Shown in pieces: positions 43,286 to 53,364 of a DNA stretch of 64,000 nt. Each line of letters starts with the position of its first letter. Positions within the stretch are counted from its first letter, which is position 1. The translations under genes were made by a program, and so were the position numbers. The notes below the pieces were generated by a model. That model searched no databases and was not told the DNA's origin. It saw only the letters and a list, made by a program, of their open reading frames with translations. Origin of the DNA: Trichococcus alkaliphilus (GTDB lineage: Bacteria; Bacillota; Bacilli; Lactobacillales; Aerococcaceae); NCBI RefSeq assembly GCF_003008695.1, contig NZ_PXZT01000002.1, forward strand, positions 248,001 to 312,000, written 5' to 3'.

Positions 43286-44833
43286 ATGAAAAAACTTGTC
43301 AACAGCCAACAGATGAAAAAAATCGACGCCTTTACGATCGATGAGATCGGCATCCCAGCCATGGTGCTGATGGAAAATGCGGCGAATCAGGTCGTCTCAG
43401 CCATGGAAGAGCGCATCTCAAGAGAGGACATCATCCTGGTTGTCTGCGGTTCAGGCAACAACGGCGGCGACGGAATGGCGGCAGCCCGCATTTTATTGAA
43501 CCACGGCTTCCAGGTGGATGTATTCCTGATTGGTGAACGCGAAAAATTGTCCGCTGAGTCCAGAAAGCAACTCGATATCATCGAAAACTTGGAAATGGTC
43601 ATCTGGGATGACGTCAGCGAAATCAATTTCAAAGGCTACACCGTCTTGGTCGATGCGATTTTCGGCATCGGCTTGGACAGGCCTGCAGAAGGGAAATACG
43701 CGGAAACGATCCAACTCATGAACGCGTTCCAAGGATATGTGTTTGCCGTCGACATCCCATCCGGCATCTCCGCCGACAATGGCCAAGTGCTGGGGACCGC
43801 TGTCCGGGCCGATGTGACCATCACTTTCGGAATCGAAAAAATCGGTCAGCTGCTTTATCCAGGTTCTTTGCACACCGGAAAACTGATCGTCAGCGATATC
43901 GGTTTCCCGCCGAGCGCCATGGATGTCATTTCTTCGAATGTGCTGTTCTATGACGAGAGCGATCTTTTTTCGCTGCCAAGACGCGCGGCTTATTCGAACA
44001 AAGGCACTTACGGCCGGGTCGTGATCATCGCCGGATCCGCAAACATGAGCGGGGCTGCCTTCTTGTCGGCAAAAGCCGCCTACCGTACCGGCGCAGGTCT
44101 GGTCCAGATCATCACACCGGATGAGAACCGCGCCATCCTTCAAATGCAGCTGCCTGAAGCAATCCTGACGACTTACAAGCCAGACGGATTGGATCAGGAG
44201 AGCGAACGCCTGAAAATCATCGCCGCATTGTCCTGCGCCGATGCGATTGTTGTCGGACCCGGAATCGGGAAGTCCGATGCAGCTCGCATGGTAGCCGATT
44301 TGGTTCTCGAAAACAGTCAGATCCCTTTGGTCATCGATGCGGATGCCTTGAATATCCTTTCCGATCGTTTCAACGACGCAGCTTTGCCGGGGAACGATTC
44401 CCGTGCCCGCATCAGCGCAGTGGCGCAGGCCGTTCCGGTGGGGAGCATCCTTACCCCTCATTTGAAAGAACTGGCGCGTCTTTTGGATAAGGACTTGGCG
44501 GAAATAAAAGCGGACCTTTTGGGGACTGCAGCGTTTTGCACGGCTGATTCGGATCTGACCTTTGTCATGAAGGATGCCCGGACTGTGGTGGCCCATCAGG
44601 ATGAGCACTACATCAACGCAACCGGCAACAACGGCATGGCGACAGGCGGTTCGGGCGATGCCCTGACCGGCATCATCGCCGGCTTGTTGGCTCAAGGCTT
44701 GGTCCCTTCCGAAGCGGCCAAATTGGGTGTCTACATCCACGGTTTGGCGGGCGATATCGCTGCCCAGGAAAAATCCGAATACAGCTTGATGGCTTCGGAT
44801 CTCATCGAAGCTTTGCCAGCGGTATTGCGCTGA
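43286..44833 (+). CDS. nnr: Bifunctional NAD(P)H-hydrate epimerase / ADP-dependent dehydratase
   Basis: 515 residues from ATG 43286 with AGGAGG eight bases upstream. Residues 1-215 are the YjeF epimerase (CGSGNNGGDGMAAAR, FAVDIPSGISADNG). Residues 225-515 are the ribokinase-like dehydratase (GTYGRVVIIAGSANMSGAA, NGMATGGSGDALTGIIAGLLAQG). It repairs hydrated NADH and NADPH. A fused arrangement is normal in bacteria. Monocistronic. Confidence 0.93.
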   Translation: MKKLVNSQQMKKIDAFTIDEIGIPAMVLMENAANQVVSAMEERISREDIILVVCGSGNNGGDGMAAARILLNHGFQVDVFLIGEREKLSAESRKQLDIIENLEMVIWDDVSEINFKGYTVLVDAIFGIGLDRPAEGKYAETIQLMNAFQGYVFAVDIPSGISADNGQVLGTAVRADVTITFGIEKIGQLLYPGSLHTGKLIVSDIGFPPSAMDVISSNVLFYDESDLFSLPRRAAYSNKGTYGRVVIIAGSANMSGAAFLSAKAAYRTGAGLVQIITPDENRAILQMQLPEAILTTYKPDGLDQESERLKIIAALSCADAIVVGPGIGKSDAARMVADLVLENSQIPLVIDADALNILSDRFNDAALPGNDSRARISAVAQAVPVGSILTPHLKELARLLDKDLAEIKADLLGTAAFCTADSDLTFVMKDARTVVAHQDEHYINATGNNGMATGGSGDALTGIIAGLLAQGLVPSEAAKLGVYIHGLAGDIAAQEKSEYSLMASDLIEALPAVLR

Positions 44834-44856
44834 TTCTTTACTGTTAAAATGAATGA

Positions 44857-44902
44857 AACGCACCAGGAACCCGGCAGCGGTCTGCCGGGTTCCTGGTGCG
44901 TT
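44857..44902 (+). terminator. Terminator after nnr with a perfect 21-bp stem
   Basis: Arms AACGCACCAGGAACCCGGCAG and its exact complement around a CGGT loop, then TATTGTTT. Unusually long and GC-rich for this window. Confidence 0.75.
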
Positions 44903-44933
44903 ATTGTTTGGAGCAATGTGTGGGTGCTTCCAG

Positions 44934-45061
44934 CTCCGGCGGGCGATCTGTTGGCCGGAGGAGACTTATTCCCAGAAGGCCGAACTCCGGCGGAGCCGCG
45001 TGGACCGGAGGTGATATTTTGGTGGGATTCTCTTCTCCGGCGAGAGTGCTTTTTCCAGGAG
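44934..45061. repeat. Intergenic CTCCGG/CCGGAG multi-hairpin repeat, copy C
   Basis: Three hairpins: 44934-44960, 44985-45010 and 45035-45061, opened by CTCCGG and closed by CCGGAG (last one CCAGGAG). Shares the GGCCGAACTCCGG word with copy A. It lies between the convergent nnr and adenosyltransferase genes. Confidence 0.72.
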
Positions 45062-45087
45062 GAAAAACCGATTCCTGGCCAACCCTT

Positions 45088-45693
45088 TTATTCCGGTTTC
45101 GCCTTGGAACTCTCATTATCTCCGGAAATGCGGAACACTTTTTCGCTGCGCTCGTACGGGACATCGGGAACGCCTTTGCGGGCATTGACGACCCGGGCCA
45201 CAACAAACAGATAGTCCGAAAGACGGTTGATGAACTTCAGCACAAACGGATTCACTTCATCCGGCTCCGCCTCCATGAAGGTGACGATCCGGCGTTCGGC
45301 ATCGCGGGTCGTCGTCCGCAAAATGTGGAACCAGCTTGCCAGTTCCGTTCCTCCAGGTATGATGAAGTACTGGATTTCCTCCGGTTCCTCACTGTAGCCG
45401 TCGATTTTCTGCTCCAACCAGTCGATGTGATCCTGTGCGAGCTTGTACTCCCTGTGCCCTTTCGGGATCGACAGATCCGAGGAACAATCGAACAGGAACT
45501 GTTGGATGAGCGCCATGTCCTCCTGAATATCCTCGCCGCAATCGTTCTTCGTGCGGACAAGCCCGAACCATGAGTTCAGCCCATCGAGCGTGCCGAAAGC
45601 TTCGATCCTTTCGGCATTTTTCGGAAGGGCCTTTCCGCCTCCGATGCGTGTGTTGCCTTTATCGCCGGTGCGTGTATAGATGCTGTATTTCAT
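45088..45693 (-). CDS. Cob(I)alamin adenosyltransferase, PduO type
   Basis: 201 residues. The ATP-binding opening YTRTGDKGNTRIGG and the later RTTTRDAERR and KFINRLSDYLFVVAR motifs define the PduO/MMAB enzymes that convert cob(I)alamin to adenosylcobalamin. No cobalamin-dependent enzyme is nearby, so the gene is stand-alone here; the users must be elsewhere. The extension after about residue 185 (ISGDNESSKAKPE) is variable. Confidence 0.9.
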   Translation of the reverse strand: MKYSIYTRTGDKGNTRIGGGKALPKNAERIEAFGTLDGLNSWFGLVRTKNDCGEDIQEDMALIQQFLFDCSSDLSIPKGHREYKLAQDHIDWLEQKIDGYSEEPEEIQYFIIPGGTELASWFHILRTTTRDAERRIVTFMEAEPDEVNPFVLKFINRLSDYLFVVARVVNARKGVPDVPYERSEKVFRISGDNESSKAKPE

Positions 45694-45902
45694 AAGGGTA
45701 TCTCCTTTAGTGCTGTATTTTGTTCTGTCATTCTAACACATTTCATTCCGGCACCCCCAAACCAGCAATCGAACGACAGAATTTTCCGGAAATAGGACCT
45801 TTGCAGTATGGCTTTCAAAGGGAACTCTGGTAAACTAAAAATAGAAAACCGCTATGCCGCTATACGGGCCAAATCCGGCTACGGCGTAAGAAAGGACAGC
45901 AT

Positions 45903-47183
45903 ATGCATAAGAAAGAAACGAAAATAACAATACCCGAAGATACGCGCCTCATCTCCTTTTTGGGCGGCAAGACAATCATCTATATCCTGTCCACCCTGAT
46001 CCTGATCGGTGTGCTCATCTTTACGATGGATACCATTTCATTCATTTTCAAACCGCTGCAGGTCATTTTTTCGACCATCGTGGCACCCGTAATTTTAGCA
46101 ATCGTCTTCTATTATATATTCAATCCGATGGTGACCTTCCTTGAAAGAAGGAAAATCAACCGGGGAATGGCGACATCAATCGTCTTTGTACTCTTCATTT
46201 TTATGCTGGTCTATGGGGTTGGCCTATTGGTTCCGATCTTGTCCAGCCAACTCACCAATCTGGTCAATGAATTCCCTACCTACATTGACCAGATGAATGC
46301 CTATTTCGACAAGCTGCTCGCGAACACTACCTTCAAGGATTATTATGAGCAAGCGCAAACTTGGCTGGACAGCACCGTGGGCAGTATCCCTGACATGATT
46401 CTGGCCTGGATCGGCAACTCGAGCGAAAAAATCATGAACATCTTTTCCACCATTTCCAGCGTAGTCGTCGTAACAGTCACTTTCCCTGTCATCCTTTTCT
46501 TCATGCTGAAGGACCAAGGAAAGTTCCAACCTTTTGTCATGAAGAACATCCCGCCTGTTTTCCGCCATGATATCGAAAAGATATCCAGACAGATGTCGCT
46601 TCAGGTCGGTTCCTATGTCCAAGGCCAGCTGCTCGTTGCCTTGAGTCTGGGTGCCTTGCTGATTGTCGGTTATTTGATCATCGGCCTGGATTATGCAGTC
46701 GTCCTTGCCTTGATCGCTACCTTGACGGCGGTCATCCCTTTCATCGGTGCGACAATCGGGGTCATCCCGGCTTTGTTCGTGGCTGCCTTCACGTCTCCGG
46801 CCATGCTCCTGAAAATGGCCGTCGTCTGGGCTTTGGCGCAATTTGTCCAAGGAAACATCATCGAACCGAGCATCATGGGCCGAAATTTGAAGATGCACCC
46901 GCTGACGATCATCATCGTTTTGCTGATCATGGGCAATTTGCTTGGCTTTATCGGCATGATTTTAGGTGTGCCGCTCTTCGCGATGCTGAAGATCCTGCTC
47001 GAGCATGTCCTCGAGAAATTCAAGCTGCGGTACAATCGTTACTTTGGCGAAGTGGCCGGTCCATTCGAGCTGGACGACGAAGAGCCTGTCTTGGTGAACG
47101 GCTCCACCCCCGTTAAGGATTTCGCCACCGTGGATGTGAAACGGGATGTTCCGGAAAACAATAACGATACAGAAGAAGAATAA
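45903..47183 (+). CDS. AI-2E family transporter
   Basis: 426 residues, about eight membrane helices. The family pattern is visible in VAPVILAIVFYYIFNPMVTFLERR (helices 2-3), a central amphipathic stretch (about 100-160) and PFIGATIGVIPALFVA with VQGNIIEPSIMGRNLKMHPL. Members include proposed AI-2 exporters and Na+/H+ antiporters, so the substrate is open. An acidic tail (DDEEPVL ... NNNDTEEE) is cytoplasmic. Start ATG follows AAAGGA. An extended -10 (TGGTAAACT) lies about 65 bases upstream. Confidence 0.87.
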   Translation: MHKKETKITIPEDTRLISFLGGKTIIYILSTLILIGVLIFTMDTISFIFKPLQVIFSTIVAPVILAIVFYYIFNPMVTFLERRKINRGMATSIVFVLFIFMLVYGVGLLVPILSSQLTNLVNEFPTYIDQMNAYFDKLLANTTFKDYYEQAQTWLDSTVGSIPDMILAWIGNSSEKIMNIFSTISSVVVVTVTFPVILFFMLKDQGKFQPFVMKNIPPVFRHDIEKISRQMSLQVGSYVQGQLLVALSLGALLIVGYLIIGLDYAVVLALIATLTAVIPFIGATIGVIPALFVAAFTSPAMLLKMAVVWALAQFVQGNIIEPSIMGRNLKMHPLTIIIVLLIMGNLLGFIGMILGVPLFAMLKILLEHVLEKFKLRYNRYFGEVAGPFELDDEEPVLVNGSTPVKDFATVDVKRDVPENNNDTEEE

Positions 47184-47184
47184 T

Positions 47185-47230
47185 AGAAAAAAGGTTCGTG
47201 GCCCTTGCGGGATCACGAACCTTTTTTATA
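47185..47230. terminator. Bidirectional terminator
   Basis: Stem AAAAAGGTTCGTG / CACGAACCTTTTT between AI-2E and CaCA genes. Confidence 0.85.
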
Positions 47231-48224
47231 TTAAGTAATTCCAAATCAAATAGGCTAGATAAAAAAACACTAAAATGCGCCCTTCTTTTCTGCTGATGAT
47301 TTCCCGTTTATTATTGTAGGAAAAATAACCCAGAACCGCCAGCAGAATAGCCAACGCCGGAAAATGGATCTGATAGAAATCCGGACTGACGACAATTCCT
47401 CCCGGGGTCATGCTGATCGCCGTTCCGAGGATAAGCAGCGTGTTCAAAAGGTTCGAGCCCATGATGTTCCCCATCGCTAATGCGCCATAGCCTTTTTTTA
47501 CGGAAACAATGGTCGTGCTTATTTCAGGCAATCCGGTCCCGAATGCCACAACCGTGGAAGCGATGATCGAATCAGGGATGCCGATTCGGGCAGCTCCAAT
47601 TTCAACAGTTATCACCATAACCGAGGCGCTCGCAATCACAAAGCCCGCGCTGACAAACAATTTTAAGAGTTTGATCAGAATCGGCTTGCCTTCCTCCTTA
47701 TCGGATGTAACGTCAGTGATTTCTTGAGGTTGTTGCTTCCCTTCCCTCAGCATCCACAGAAAATACAACGGGCTCAACAGCAAAAAGAGAAAGCCGATCC
47801 ACTGCGGAATCTTTCCCTGGCCGTCTGCATAGAAAAAAGGCAACGCGGACAGAATCAAAAACAAGGAGAGCCCGGACAACAGCGCATGCTTATTTGCCGT
47901 CTTCCGATTGACGGGAATGCTGCCGTAAATGGCACCGATTCCGAGGATAAAGCTGGTGTTCACGATAGTCGAACCTATGACATTTCCCAGAGCCACTATG
48001 CTGTTTCCCTGTAAAGCGGACAAAATGGACACGGCCAACTCCGGCAAGGAGGTCCCTAAGGAAACAATCGTGGCACCAATCACCAACTCGGATATTCCCC
48101 AGTCCAACGAGAGCGATATCGCTTCGTCCACCAAAATATCCGTCGCCTTGGACAACATCCAGATGCAGAGGATCAGCACTGCCACCAGTATATAACTGTC
48201 CGCTTGATCCAATATAGCAGTCAC
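47226..48224 (-). CDS. Calcium/sodium antiporter, CaCA family (YrbG-like)
   Basis: 332 residues, about ten helices in two homologous halves. Alpha-1 motif VSLGTSLPELAVSI with GNVIGSTIVNTSFILG, and alpha-2 motif VAFGTGLPEISTTIVS with GNIMGSNLLNTLLILG, carry the acidic ion-binding residues (E in LPE). It exchanges Ca2+ for Na+ or H+ across the membrane. Start is GTG with GGAGG four bases upstream. Confidence 0.9.
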   Translation of the reverse strand: MTAILDQADSYILVAVLILCIWMLSKATDILVDEAISLSLDWGISELVIGATIVSLGTSLPELAVSILSALQGNSIVALGNVIGSTIVNTSFILGIGAIYGSIPVNRKTANKHALLSGLSLFLILSALPFFYADGQGKIPQWIGFLFLLLSPLYFLWMLREGKQQPQEITDVTSDKEEGKPILIKLLKLFVSAGFVIASASVMVITVEIGAARIGIPDSIIASTVVAFGTGLPEISTTIVSVKKGYGALAMGNIMGSNLLNTLLILGTAISMTPGGIVVSPDFYQIHFPALAILLAVLGYFSYNNKREIISRKEGRILVFFYLAYLIWNYLI

Positions 48225-48265
48225 GTACCTCCACTTCCTTTCCTACGGAGAGCTAGTTGCTGCAA

Positions 48266-48988
48266 TCAGTAGGTCACTTGCTGATAGTCCGCTGGTATTT
48301 CAAAAGCATCCTCCGACACGTTATCGGACAATTCCAGTATTTCCATGACCGATTCAAATGATTCGTCGATCGTCTTGATTTTCTTCAGATCGGAGCCGTC
48401 AAAATAGTAGAAGATTTGTGTACCGTTCCCTGTACGATATTCCTCGTACACCAAACCATCTTCCTTGCCGCTGCCGACGTAAACGATGTCCTCCACTTCG
48501 ACAGGCTCGCTCGCTTCCGGAATTTTCGGAATGGTCTCTTCACCTTCCATCATTGTATTAGGCATAACCATCACCGTTTTGTTGGCATGGTCGACCGTGT
48601 AGATATTACCGTCCATCATCACTATTACGGTGTCGGTGTCTGCGGATTTTGATTGCATCGCGGTTCTGTCGCCAGAAACGGTCATCATCGTCTCGGATTC
48701 CATCATTTCGCCTTCAAATGTTGTTGTGGAACGGAAAGCCATATAGTAATTGCCGCTGCCCATAATGTCGATATAGCTTTTCGATAGTTTACCGAGACGA
48801 TGACCTACTTCAGTGGATTCAACCGAGGCTTCTTCTGTTTCACTGCTCGCTGTATTGGCTGCCGAACTGCTCTGCGCTGTCGCTTGAGAGGAACTTTCTT
48901 CTTCAGTTGTTTCCTGTGTTTGGTTGCAACTTGCCAGAAAAAGGCTGATCAGCAAGACTGTCCAATATTTTTTTCTATCCTTTAGCAT
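48266..48988 (-). CDS. Secreted lipoprotein of unknown function
   Basis: 240 residues from ATG 48988 (AAGGAG nine bases upstream). A signal peptide with lipobox LASC (cysteine near residue 21) predicts diacylglyceryl anchoring on the outer face. A Ser/Thr/Glu-rich linker (about 22-60) precedes a folded domain (about 65-240) with YYMAFRSTTTFEG and VIVMMDGNIYTVDHANKTVMVM, a repeated beta-strand pattern as in LolA/LppX-like or DUF4412-type proteins. I cannot name the family with confidence. Confidence 0.75.
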   Translation of the reverse strand: MLKDRKKYWTVLLISLFLASCNQTQETTEEESSSQATAQSSSAANTASSETEEASVESTEVGHRLGKLSKSYIDIMGSGNYYMAFRSTTTFEGEMMESETMMTVSGDRTAMQSKSADTDTVIVMMDGNIYTVDHANKTVMVMPNTMMEGEETIPKIPEASEPVEVEDIVYVGSGKEDGLVYEEYRTGNGTQIFYYFDGSDLKKIKTIDESFESVMEILELSDNVSEDAFEIPADYQQVTY

Positions 48989-49218
48989 CCTAAACAACTC
49001 CTTCGAATAGTGTTGATCCTGTCGCTGCATTTCCGATTGGCGAGGCGGTGTTACTGTCATCCTTATTATAGCTCATATCCAGTGGGTTTTGAAATTTGGT
49101 ATAAATAAGAAAAGTGGCTTCTGCATGGTATCCGACAACTGCTATGCCCTCACTTCAGCCTCGTTACAGGTGCGTGTTATACTGATAGAAATAAGATCAT
49201 TTTATTGGGGGAATAGCT

Positions 49219-49995
49219 ATGTGTCTGATTTCGATACAACTCAGCCAAAACGCTTCGTACAAATTGATACTCGTGGCCAATCGGGACGAGCAATATGACC
49301 GGCCATCCTTGCCTGCGCACTTCTGGCCGGATCATCCCGATCTGTTGGCCGGGAAAGACTTGAGCGCTCGCGGCACTTGGCTCGGGATCACCAAACAAGG
49401 CAGGATCGCCGCCGTGACCAACAGTTATTTGATGACCACCCAGGAATCCGACCAAAAATTGTCCCGCGGTAACTTGGTGATGGATTACTTGACCGGCACT
49501 ACTGGACCCGAGGACTACCTGAATCAGGTCAGACAACAGCGGACCGACTACAACGGCTTCAATCTGATCATCGGTTCGAGCCACAGCCTCCATCATTACA
49601 ACAATATTTTGGACGAAATCAACGTCCTTCAAACAGGCAACCATGCCGTCAGCAACGCCACGCTCGATACCCCATGGCCGAAAGTCACCCGAACAAAAGC
49701 GGCAATGGCCGAACTGGCGAGTTCACCCTTACTTGAAGAAGAGGCCATCTTCCGCATCATGGCGGACCGGACGCCCCCGCCGGATGACCAACTGCCGGAT
49801 TTGCCGCTGGATTTGCCGATTTTGCGCGCTGTCTCCGCCAATTTCATCCAGACGGAACGCTACGGCACCCGTTCCACGTCACTGATCCTCATCGACCATT
49901 CCGATCGGGTGACTTTTGTGGAAAGATCCTATCTGCCGGACGGAACCAGCAGTGACGTCCGTTTCAACTTTCAATTGATGGCTGAAAAAAAATGA
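49219..49995 (+). CDS. NRDE-family protein (TANGO2-like)
   Basis: 258 residues. The family name motif is present as VANRDEQYDRP near residues 20-30, with invariant N-terminal Cys2 and GTWLGITKQGRIAAVTN. The N-terminal Cys hints at an Ntn-hydrolase-like fold. Function in bacteria is unknown; the eukaryotic TANGO2 relatives affect lipid and haem handling. Monocistronic with a terminator at 50003-50046. Confidence 0.87.
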   Translation: MCLISIQLSQNASYKLILVANRDEQYDRPSLPAHFWPDHPDLLAGKDLSARGTWLGITKQGRIAAVTNSYLMTTQESDQKLSRGNLVMDYLTGTTGPEDYLNQVRQQRTDYNGFNLIIGSSHSLHHYNNILDEINVLQTGNHAVSNATLDTPWPKVTRTKAAMAELASSPLLEEEAIFRIMADRTPPPDDQLPDLPLDLPILRAVSANFIQTERYGTRSTSLILIDHSDRVTFVERSYLPDGTSSDVRFNFQLMAEKK

Positions 49996-50002
49996 CGCAA
50001 CA

Positions 50003-50048
50003 AAAGATGCGACCGGGAATCGAAATCCCAGCCGCATCTTTTTTATTA
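50003..50048. terminator. Bidirectional terminator
   Basis: Stem AAAGATGCG-GGGA / TCCC-CGCATCTTT with T6 exit. Confidence 0.82.
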
Positions 50049-50732
50049 TAGGTAGTATTTCCTGATGATCGTCAGGTCATCATTCAACTCATAGACCAAT
50101 GGTTGCCCTGTAGGGATTTCCAGTTGCATGATTTCATCATCGGGTATTTCTTCGATGTATTTTATCAAAGCCCGCAGTGAGTTCCCGTGGGCCGCCACCA
50201 AAATCGTCTTGCGGTCCAATACCGCCGGAGCGATCTGGTCTTCCCAGAATGGAATGACACGGTCCAAAGTGGTCTCCAAATTTTCCCCCATCGGAATGAC
50301 CCGTTTCTGCAGATTCGCATAGCGGCGATCCTTGACCGGCGACAGCGGATTATCAGGATCCATCAACGGCGGCAACGTGTTATAGGAGCGCCGCCATTTC
50401 AGAACCTGGTCTTCTCCATATTTTTCGGCTGTTTCTTCTTTATTCAGTCCCTGCAGATCGCCATAGTGCCGTTCATTGAGCCGCCAGCTTTTCACTTCCG
50501 GTATCCATAATTGATCCATTTCATCCAGAACAATATGGCAAGTCTTGATCGCTCGCTGCAGCACGGACGTGAACGCCATATCGAACTCAATCCCGGCTTC
50601 CTTGAGTTTTCGGCCAGCTTCTCTCGCTTCCGTGACACCCTGTTCACTCAAGTCGACATCTGTCCAGCCCGTAAACAGGTTCAATAAATTCCACTCGCTT
50701 GCGCCATGACGAATCAAAATGATTTTCCTCAT
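50046..50732 (-). CDS. gpmA: 2,3-bisphosphoglycerate-dependent phosphoglycerate mutase
   Basis: About 228 residues. Catalytic motifs: IRHGASEWN (phospho-histidine), [14 protein letters not shown] with the catalytic Glu, and [16 protein letters not shown]. It interconverts 3- and 2-phosphoglycerate in glycolysis. The start is uncertain: ATG 50732 gives the standard N-terminus, while GTG 50741 is closer to AGGAG. A TATAAT -10 (50766-50771 on the complement) between trpA and this gene suggests its own promoter. Confidence 0.92.
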   Translation of the reverse strand: MRKIILIRHGASEWNLLNLFTGWTDVDLSEQGVTEAREAGRKLKEAGIEFDMAFTSVLQRAIKTCHIVLDEMDQLWIPEVKSWRLNERHYGDLQGLNKEETAEKYGEDQVLKWRRSYNTLPPLMDPDNPLSPVKDRRYANLQKRVIPMGENLETTLDRVIPFWEDQIAPAVLDRKTILVAAHGNSLRALIKYIEEIPDDEIMQLEIPTGQPLVYELNDDLTIIRKYYL

Positions 50733-50805
50733 CACCGTCACCACTTTCTCCTGTAGTTTTCTTTCATTATACTGCTACAGGCAGTGCGATTCACGTTTAA
50801 GGACT

Positions 50806-51582
50806 TCAGTTACCGCCGCGGATGGCTCCCACCATTTCCGCTACGAAGGCTCCGACCGGTTTGGGCGACTCTTTCCCGTACTGTTCCATGATGTTGATGA
50901 TTGCGGAACCGATGATGACGCCATCCCCGATTTCACTCATCGCTTTTGCTTGTTGCGCGTTGGAGATCCCGAAGCCGATGGCGCAGGGGATGTCGCTGAT
51001 TTTGCGGATTTCATCGAGGATGCTGCCGATATCGGTCGTGATATCGCTGCGGACGCCGGTGACGCCCAAGGAAGAAACGACGTAAAGGAAGCCTTCCGCT
51101 TCTTTGGCGATCATGGCGATCCGTTCCGCTGATGAAGGAGCCACCATGGAAATGTAGGTGATGCCATGTTTCCGACAGGCTTCCTGGATGAAGCCCTTCT
51201 CCTCGAACGGGACATCCGGGATGATGACGCCGTCGACGCCGGTCTCTTTGCAGCGCGCCATGAATTTATCGATCCCATATACGAACACCGGATTGATGTA
51301 GGTCATGAAGACGAAAGGCGTTTCGATTTCGGTGCGCAACTCAGCGACCATCCGGAAAATATCGTCCGTATTGATGCCGTTAGCCAAGGCCCGCTCATCC
51401 GCTTTTTGGATGGCAGGACCTTCCGCAACCGGATCGGAGAACGGGATGCCGATTTCGACGATGTCCGCTCCGTTCGCTACGATTTCCCTGATCAGTTCCT
51501 TTGTGGTTTCCAGGTCTGGATCCCCCGCTGTCACGAAAGGGATGAATGCCTTATGCTTGAAGGCAGCTGTGATTTTATTCAT
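50806..51582 (-). CDS. trpA: Tryptophan synthase alpha subunit
   Basis: 258 residues. Catalytic Glu in [15 protein letters not shown], with the Asp of the same motif, and phosphate-binding GVTGVR and [10 protein letters not shown]. It cleaves indole-glycerol phosphate to indole. The start ATG overlaps the end of trpB by eight bases; the longer upstream frame is a trpB shadow. Last gene of trpDCFBA. Confidence 0.95.
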   Translation of the reverse strand: MNKITAAFKHKAFIPFVTAGDPDLETTKELIREIVANGADIVEIGIPFSDPVAEGPAIQKADERALANGINTDDIFRMVAELRTEIETPFVFMTYINPVFVYGIDKFMARCKETGVDGVIIPDVPFEEKGFIQEACRKHGITYISMVAPSSAERIAMIAKEAEGFLYVVSSLGVTGVRSDITTDIGSILDEIRKISDIPCAIGFGISNAQQAKAMSEIGDGVIIGSAIINIMEQYGKESPKPVGAFVAEMVGAIRGGN

Positions 51583-52756
51583 GAATGTCCACTCCCTTGT
51601 ATCTTGCGATTGCAGCGACGTCCTTGTCCCCACGGCCCGATAGACAGATGACGATGATTTTTTCCGGATCCAACGTCGGTGCCAATACCATGGCATGCGC
51701 GATTGCATGCGAACTTTCGATGGCCGGGATGATCCCTTCCATCCGGGCCAGGTATTCAAAGGCAGCGACAGCCTCATCATCCGTCACAGAAACGTACTCG
51801 GCGCGGCCGCGGTCATAGAGATCCGCGTGTTCAGGCCCGATGCCCGGGTAGTCCAAACCTGCCGAAATCGAATAAACAGGAGCGATCTGGCCGTATTCAT
51901 CCTGGCAGAAATAGGATTTCATGCCGTGGAAAATGCCCGGTGTCCCGGTCGCGATCGTCGCGGCCGTGTCCTGCGTGTGGATGCCTCTGCCGGCAGCTTC
52001 GCAGCCGATCAGCCGCACACTTTCGTCGCCGATGAAGTCATAGAAAGTCCCGATCGCATTCGAACCGCCGCCGACGCAAGCCATCACGACATCCGGCAGC
52101 TTGCCTTCCGCCTCGGCCATCTGGGCTTTGGTCTCTTCCCCGATGATTTTCTGGAAATCGCGGACCATTGTAGGGAATGGATGCGGCCCCATGACCGACC
52201 CGATGCAGTAATGCGAATCTTCAAACGTGGAAGCCCAATCCTTCATCGCTTCGTTGACCGCATCCTTAAGGGTGGCTGTGCCGCTTGTCACGGGAATCAC
52301 TTTCGTGCCCAACAATTCCATCCTGAACACGTTCAAGGCTTGGCGTTGGGTGTCCTCTTCGCCCATGTAGACGACGCACTCCATATCCAAAAGCGCAGCT
52401 GCCGTGGCGGTCGCCACGCCGTGCTGGCCGGCGCCGGTCTCCGCGATGATCCTCTTCTTGCCCATCTTTTTGGCCAACAATACTTGGCCGAGCGCGTTAT
52501 TGATCTTATGTGAGCCCGTGTGGTTCAGGTCTTCGCGTTTCAGGTAGACTTTTGCCCCGCCCAGGTTCTTCGTCATCTTTTCCGCGAAATAGAGGCGGGA
52601 TGGCCGGCCTGCGTAGTTATCCAACAGATCGTTCAATTCTTTTTTGAATTCCGGATCCTCACTGAATCGGAAAAAAGCTTCCGACAGTTCCAAACAAGCG
52701 TTCATCAAGGTTTCGGGAATGAACTGTCCCCCGTGTGCTCCAAAATAACTTTTCAT
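51575..52756 (-). CDS. trpB: Tryptophan synthase beta subunit
   Basis: 393 residues of the TrpB1 type. PLP lysine in [18 protein letters not shown], substrate loop [13 protein letters not shown], and cofactor glycine loop [12 protein letters not shown]. It condenses indole with serine. It overlaps trpF by four bases and trpA by eight, giving translational coupling. Confidence 0.96.
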   Translation of the reverse strand: MKSYFGAHGGQFIPETLMNACLELSEAFFRFSEDPEFKKELNDLLDNYAGRPSRLYFAEKMTKNLGGAKVYLKREDLNHTGSHKINNALGQVLLAKKMGKKRIIAETGAGQHGVATATAAALLDMECVVYMGEEDTQRQALNVFRMELLGTKVIPVTSGTATLKDAVNEAMKDWASTFEDSHYCIGSVMGPHPFPTMVRDFQKIIGEETKAQMAEAEGKLPDVVMACVGGGSNAIGTFYDFIGDESVRLIGCEAAGRGIHTQDTAATIATGTPGIFHGMKSYFCQDEYGQIAPVYSISAGLDYPGIGPEHADLYDRGRAEYVSVTDDEAVAAFEYLARMEGIIPAIESSHAIAHAMVLAPTLDPEKIIVICLSGRGDKDVAAIARYKGVDIHE

Positions 52757-53364
52757 TTTATTGACCTCCCAATGATTTCCATTACTGATTTGATTTTTTC
52801 AAAATCCTTCACGCCGTCCGTTTCGACGCCGCTCGAGATGTCCACTGCGTAGGGCTGCACCTGTTGGATGGCCGCTTCGAGGTTTCCCGCATGCAGGCCG
52901 CCCGCCAAGAAGAATGGGCGCGTTACTTCTTTCAGCAAATCCCAGTTAAATGTCTTTCCTGTCCCGCCTGCCACGCCGCTCTGGTACGTGTCATAGAGGA
53001 GGATATCGGCAGCGTATTCCTTCTTGATATCAGAGGTGTCCTTGACCGCAACCGCTTTGATGATCGGAAGTGTGATCCGCTTGCCCAACTCTTCTATATA
53101 AGTGTTATCCTCATCGCCATGGAGCTGCACGATCTGGATTGCCCGGCTTTCCACGATGGAGACGATGTTTTCGATCGGTTCGTTGACGAAGACGCCGACT
53201 GCCGGAATGGCATCATCCAGGGCTGCCCTGATTTTCAGTGCTTGCTCCAACGAAATCTGGCGCTTGCTGGGTGCGAAAATGAAGCCTGCAAAATCCGGGC
53301 GCAGTTCATTCAGCATTTCAGCATCCTCGACTCGTTTCAGACCGCAGATTTTCACCTTGACCAT
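52753..53364 (-). CDS. trpF: Phosphoribosylanthranilate isomerase
   Basis: 203 residues, TIM barrel. Catalytic Cys in [21 protein letters not shown] and [15 protein letters not shown] phosphate site. Overlaps trpC by one base (TGATG junction) and trpB by four. Confidence 0.95.
   Translation of the reverse strand: MVKVKICGLKRVEDAEMLNELRPDFAGFIFAPSKRQISLEQALKIRAALDDAIPAVGVFVNEPIENIVSIVESRAIQIVQLHGDEDNTYIEELGKRITLPIIKAVAVKDTSDIKKEYAADILLYDTYQSGVAGGTGKTFNWDLLKEVTRPFFLAGGLHAGNLEAAIQQVQPYAVDISSGVETDGVKDFEKIKSVMEIIGRSIK

Noticed and set aside
43493-44863. 456-residue ORF on the - strand over nnr
   Set aside because: Complete overlap with a conserved two-domain enzyme; composition as expected from a complementary frame.
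15775-45061. CRISPR array interpretation of the CTCCGG repeats
   Set aside because: Units vary in length, form hairpins with changing arms and occur once per locus in different gaps; there are no regular direct repeats or cas genes.
51583-51780. 66-residue extension of TrpA
   Set aside because: It overlaps trpB in another frame and is not TrpA-like; the eight-base overlap start at 51582 is normal for trp operons.
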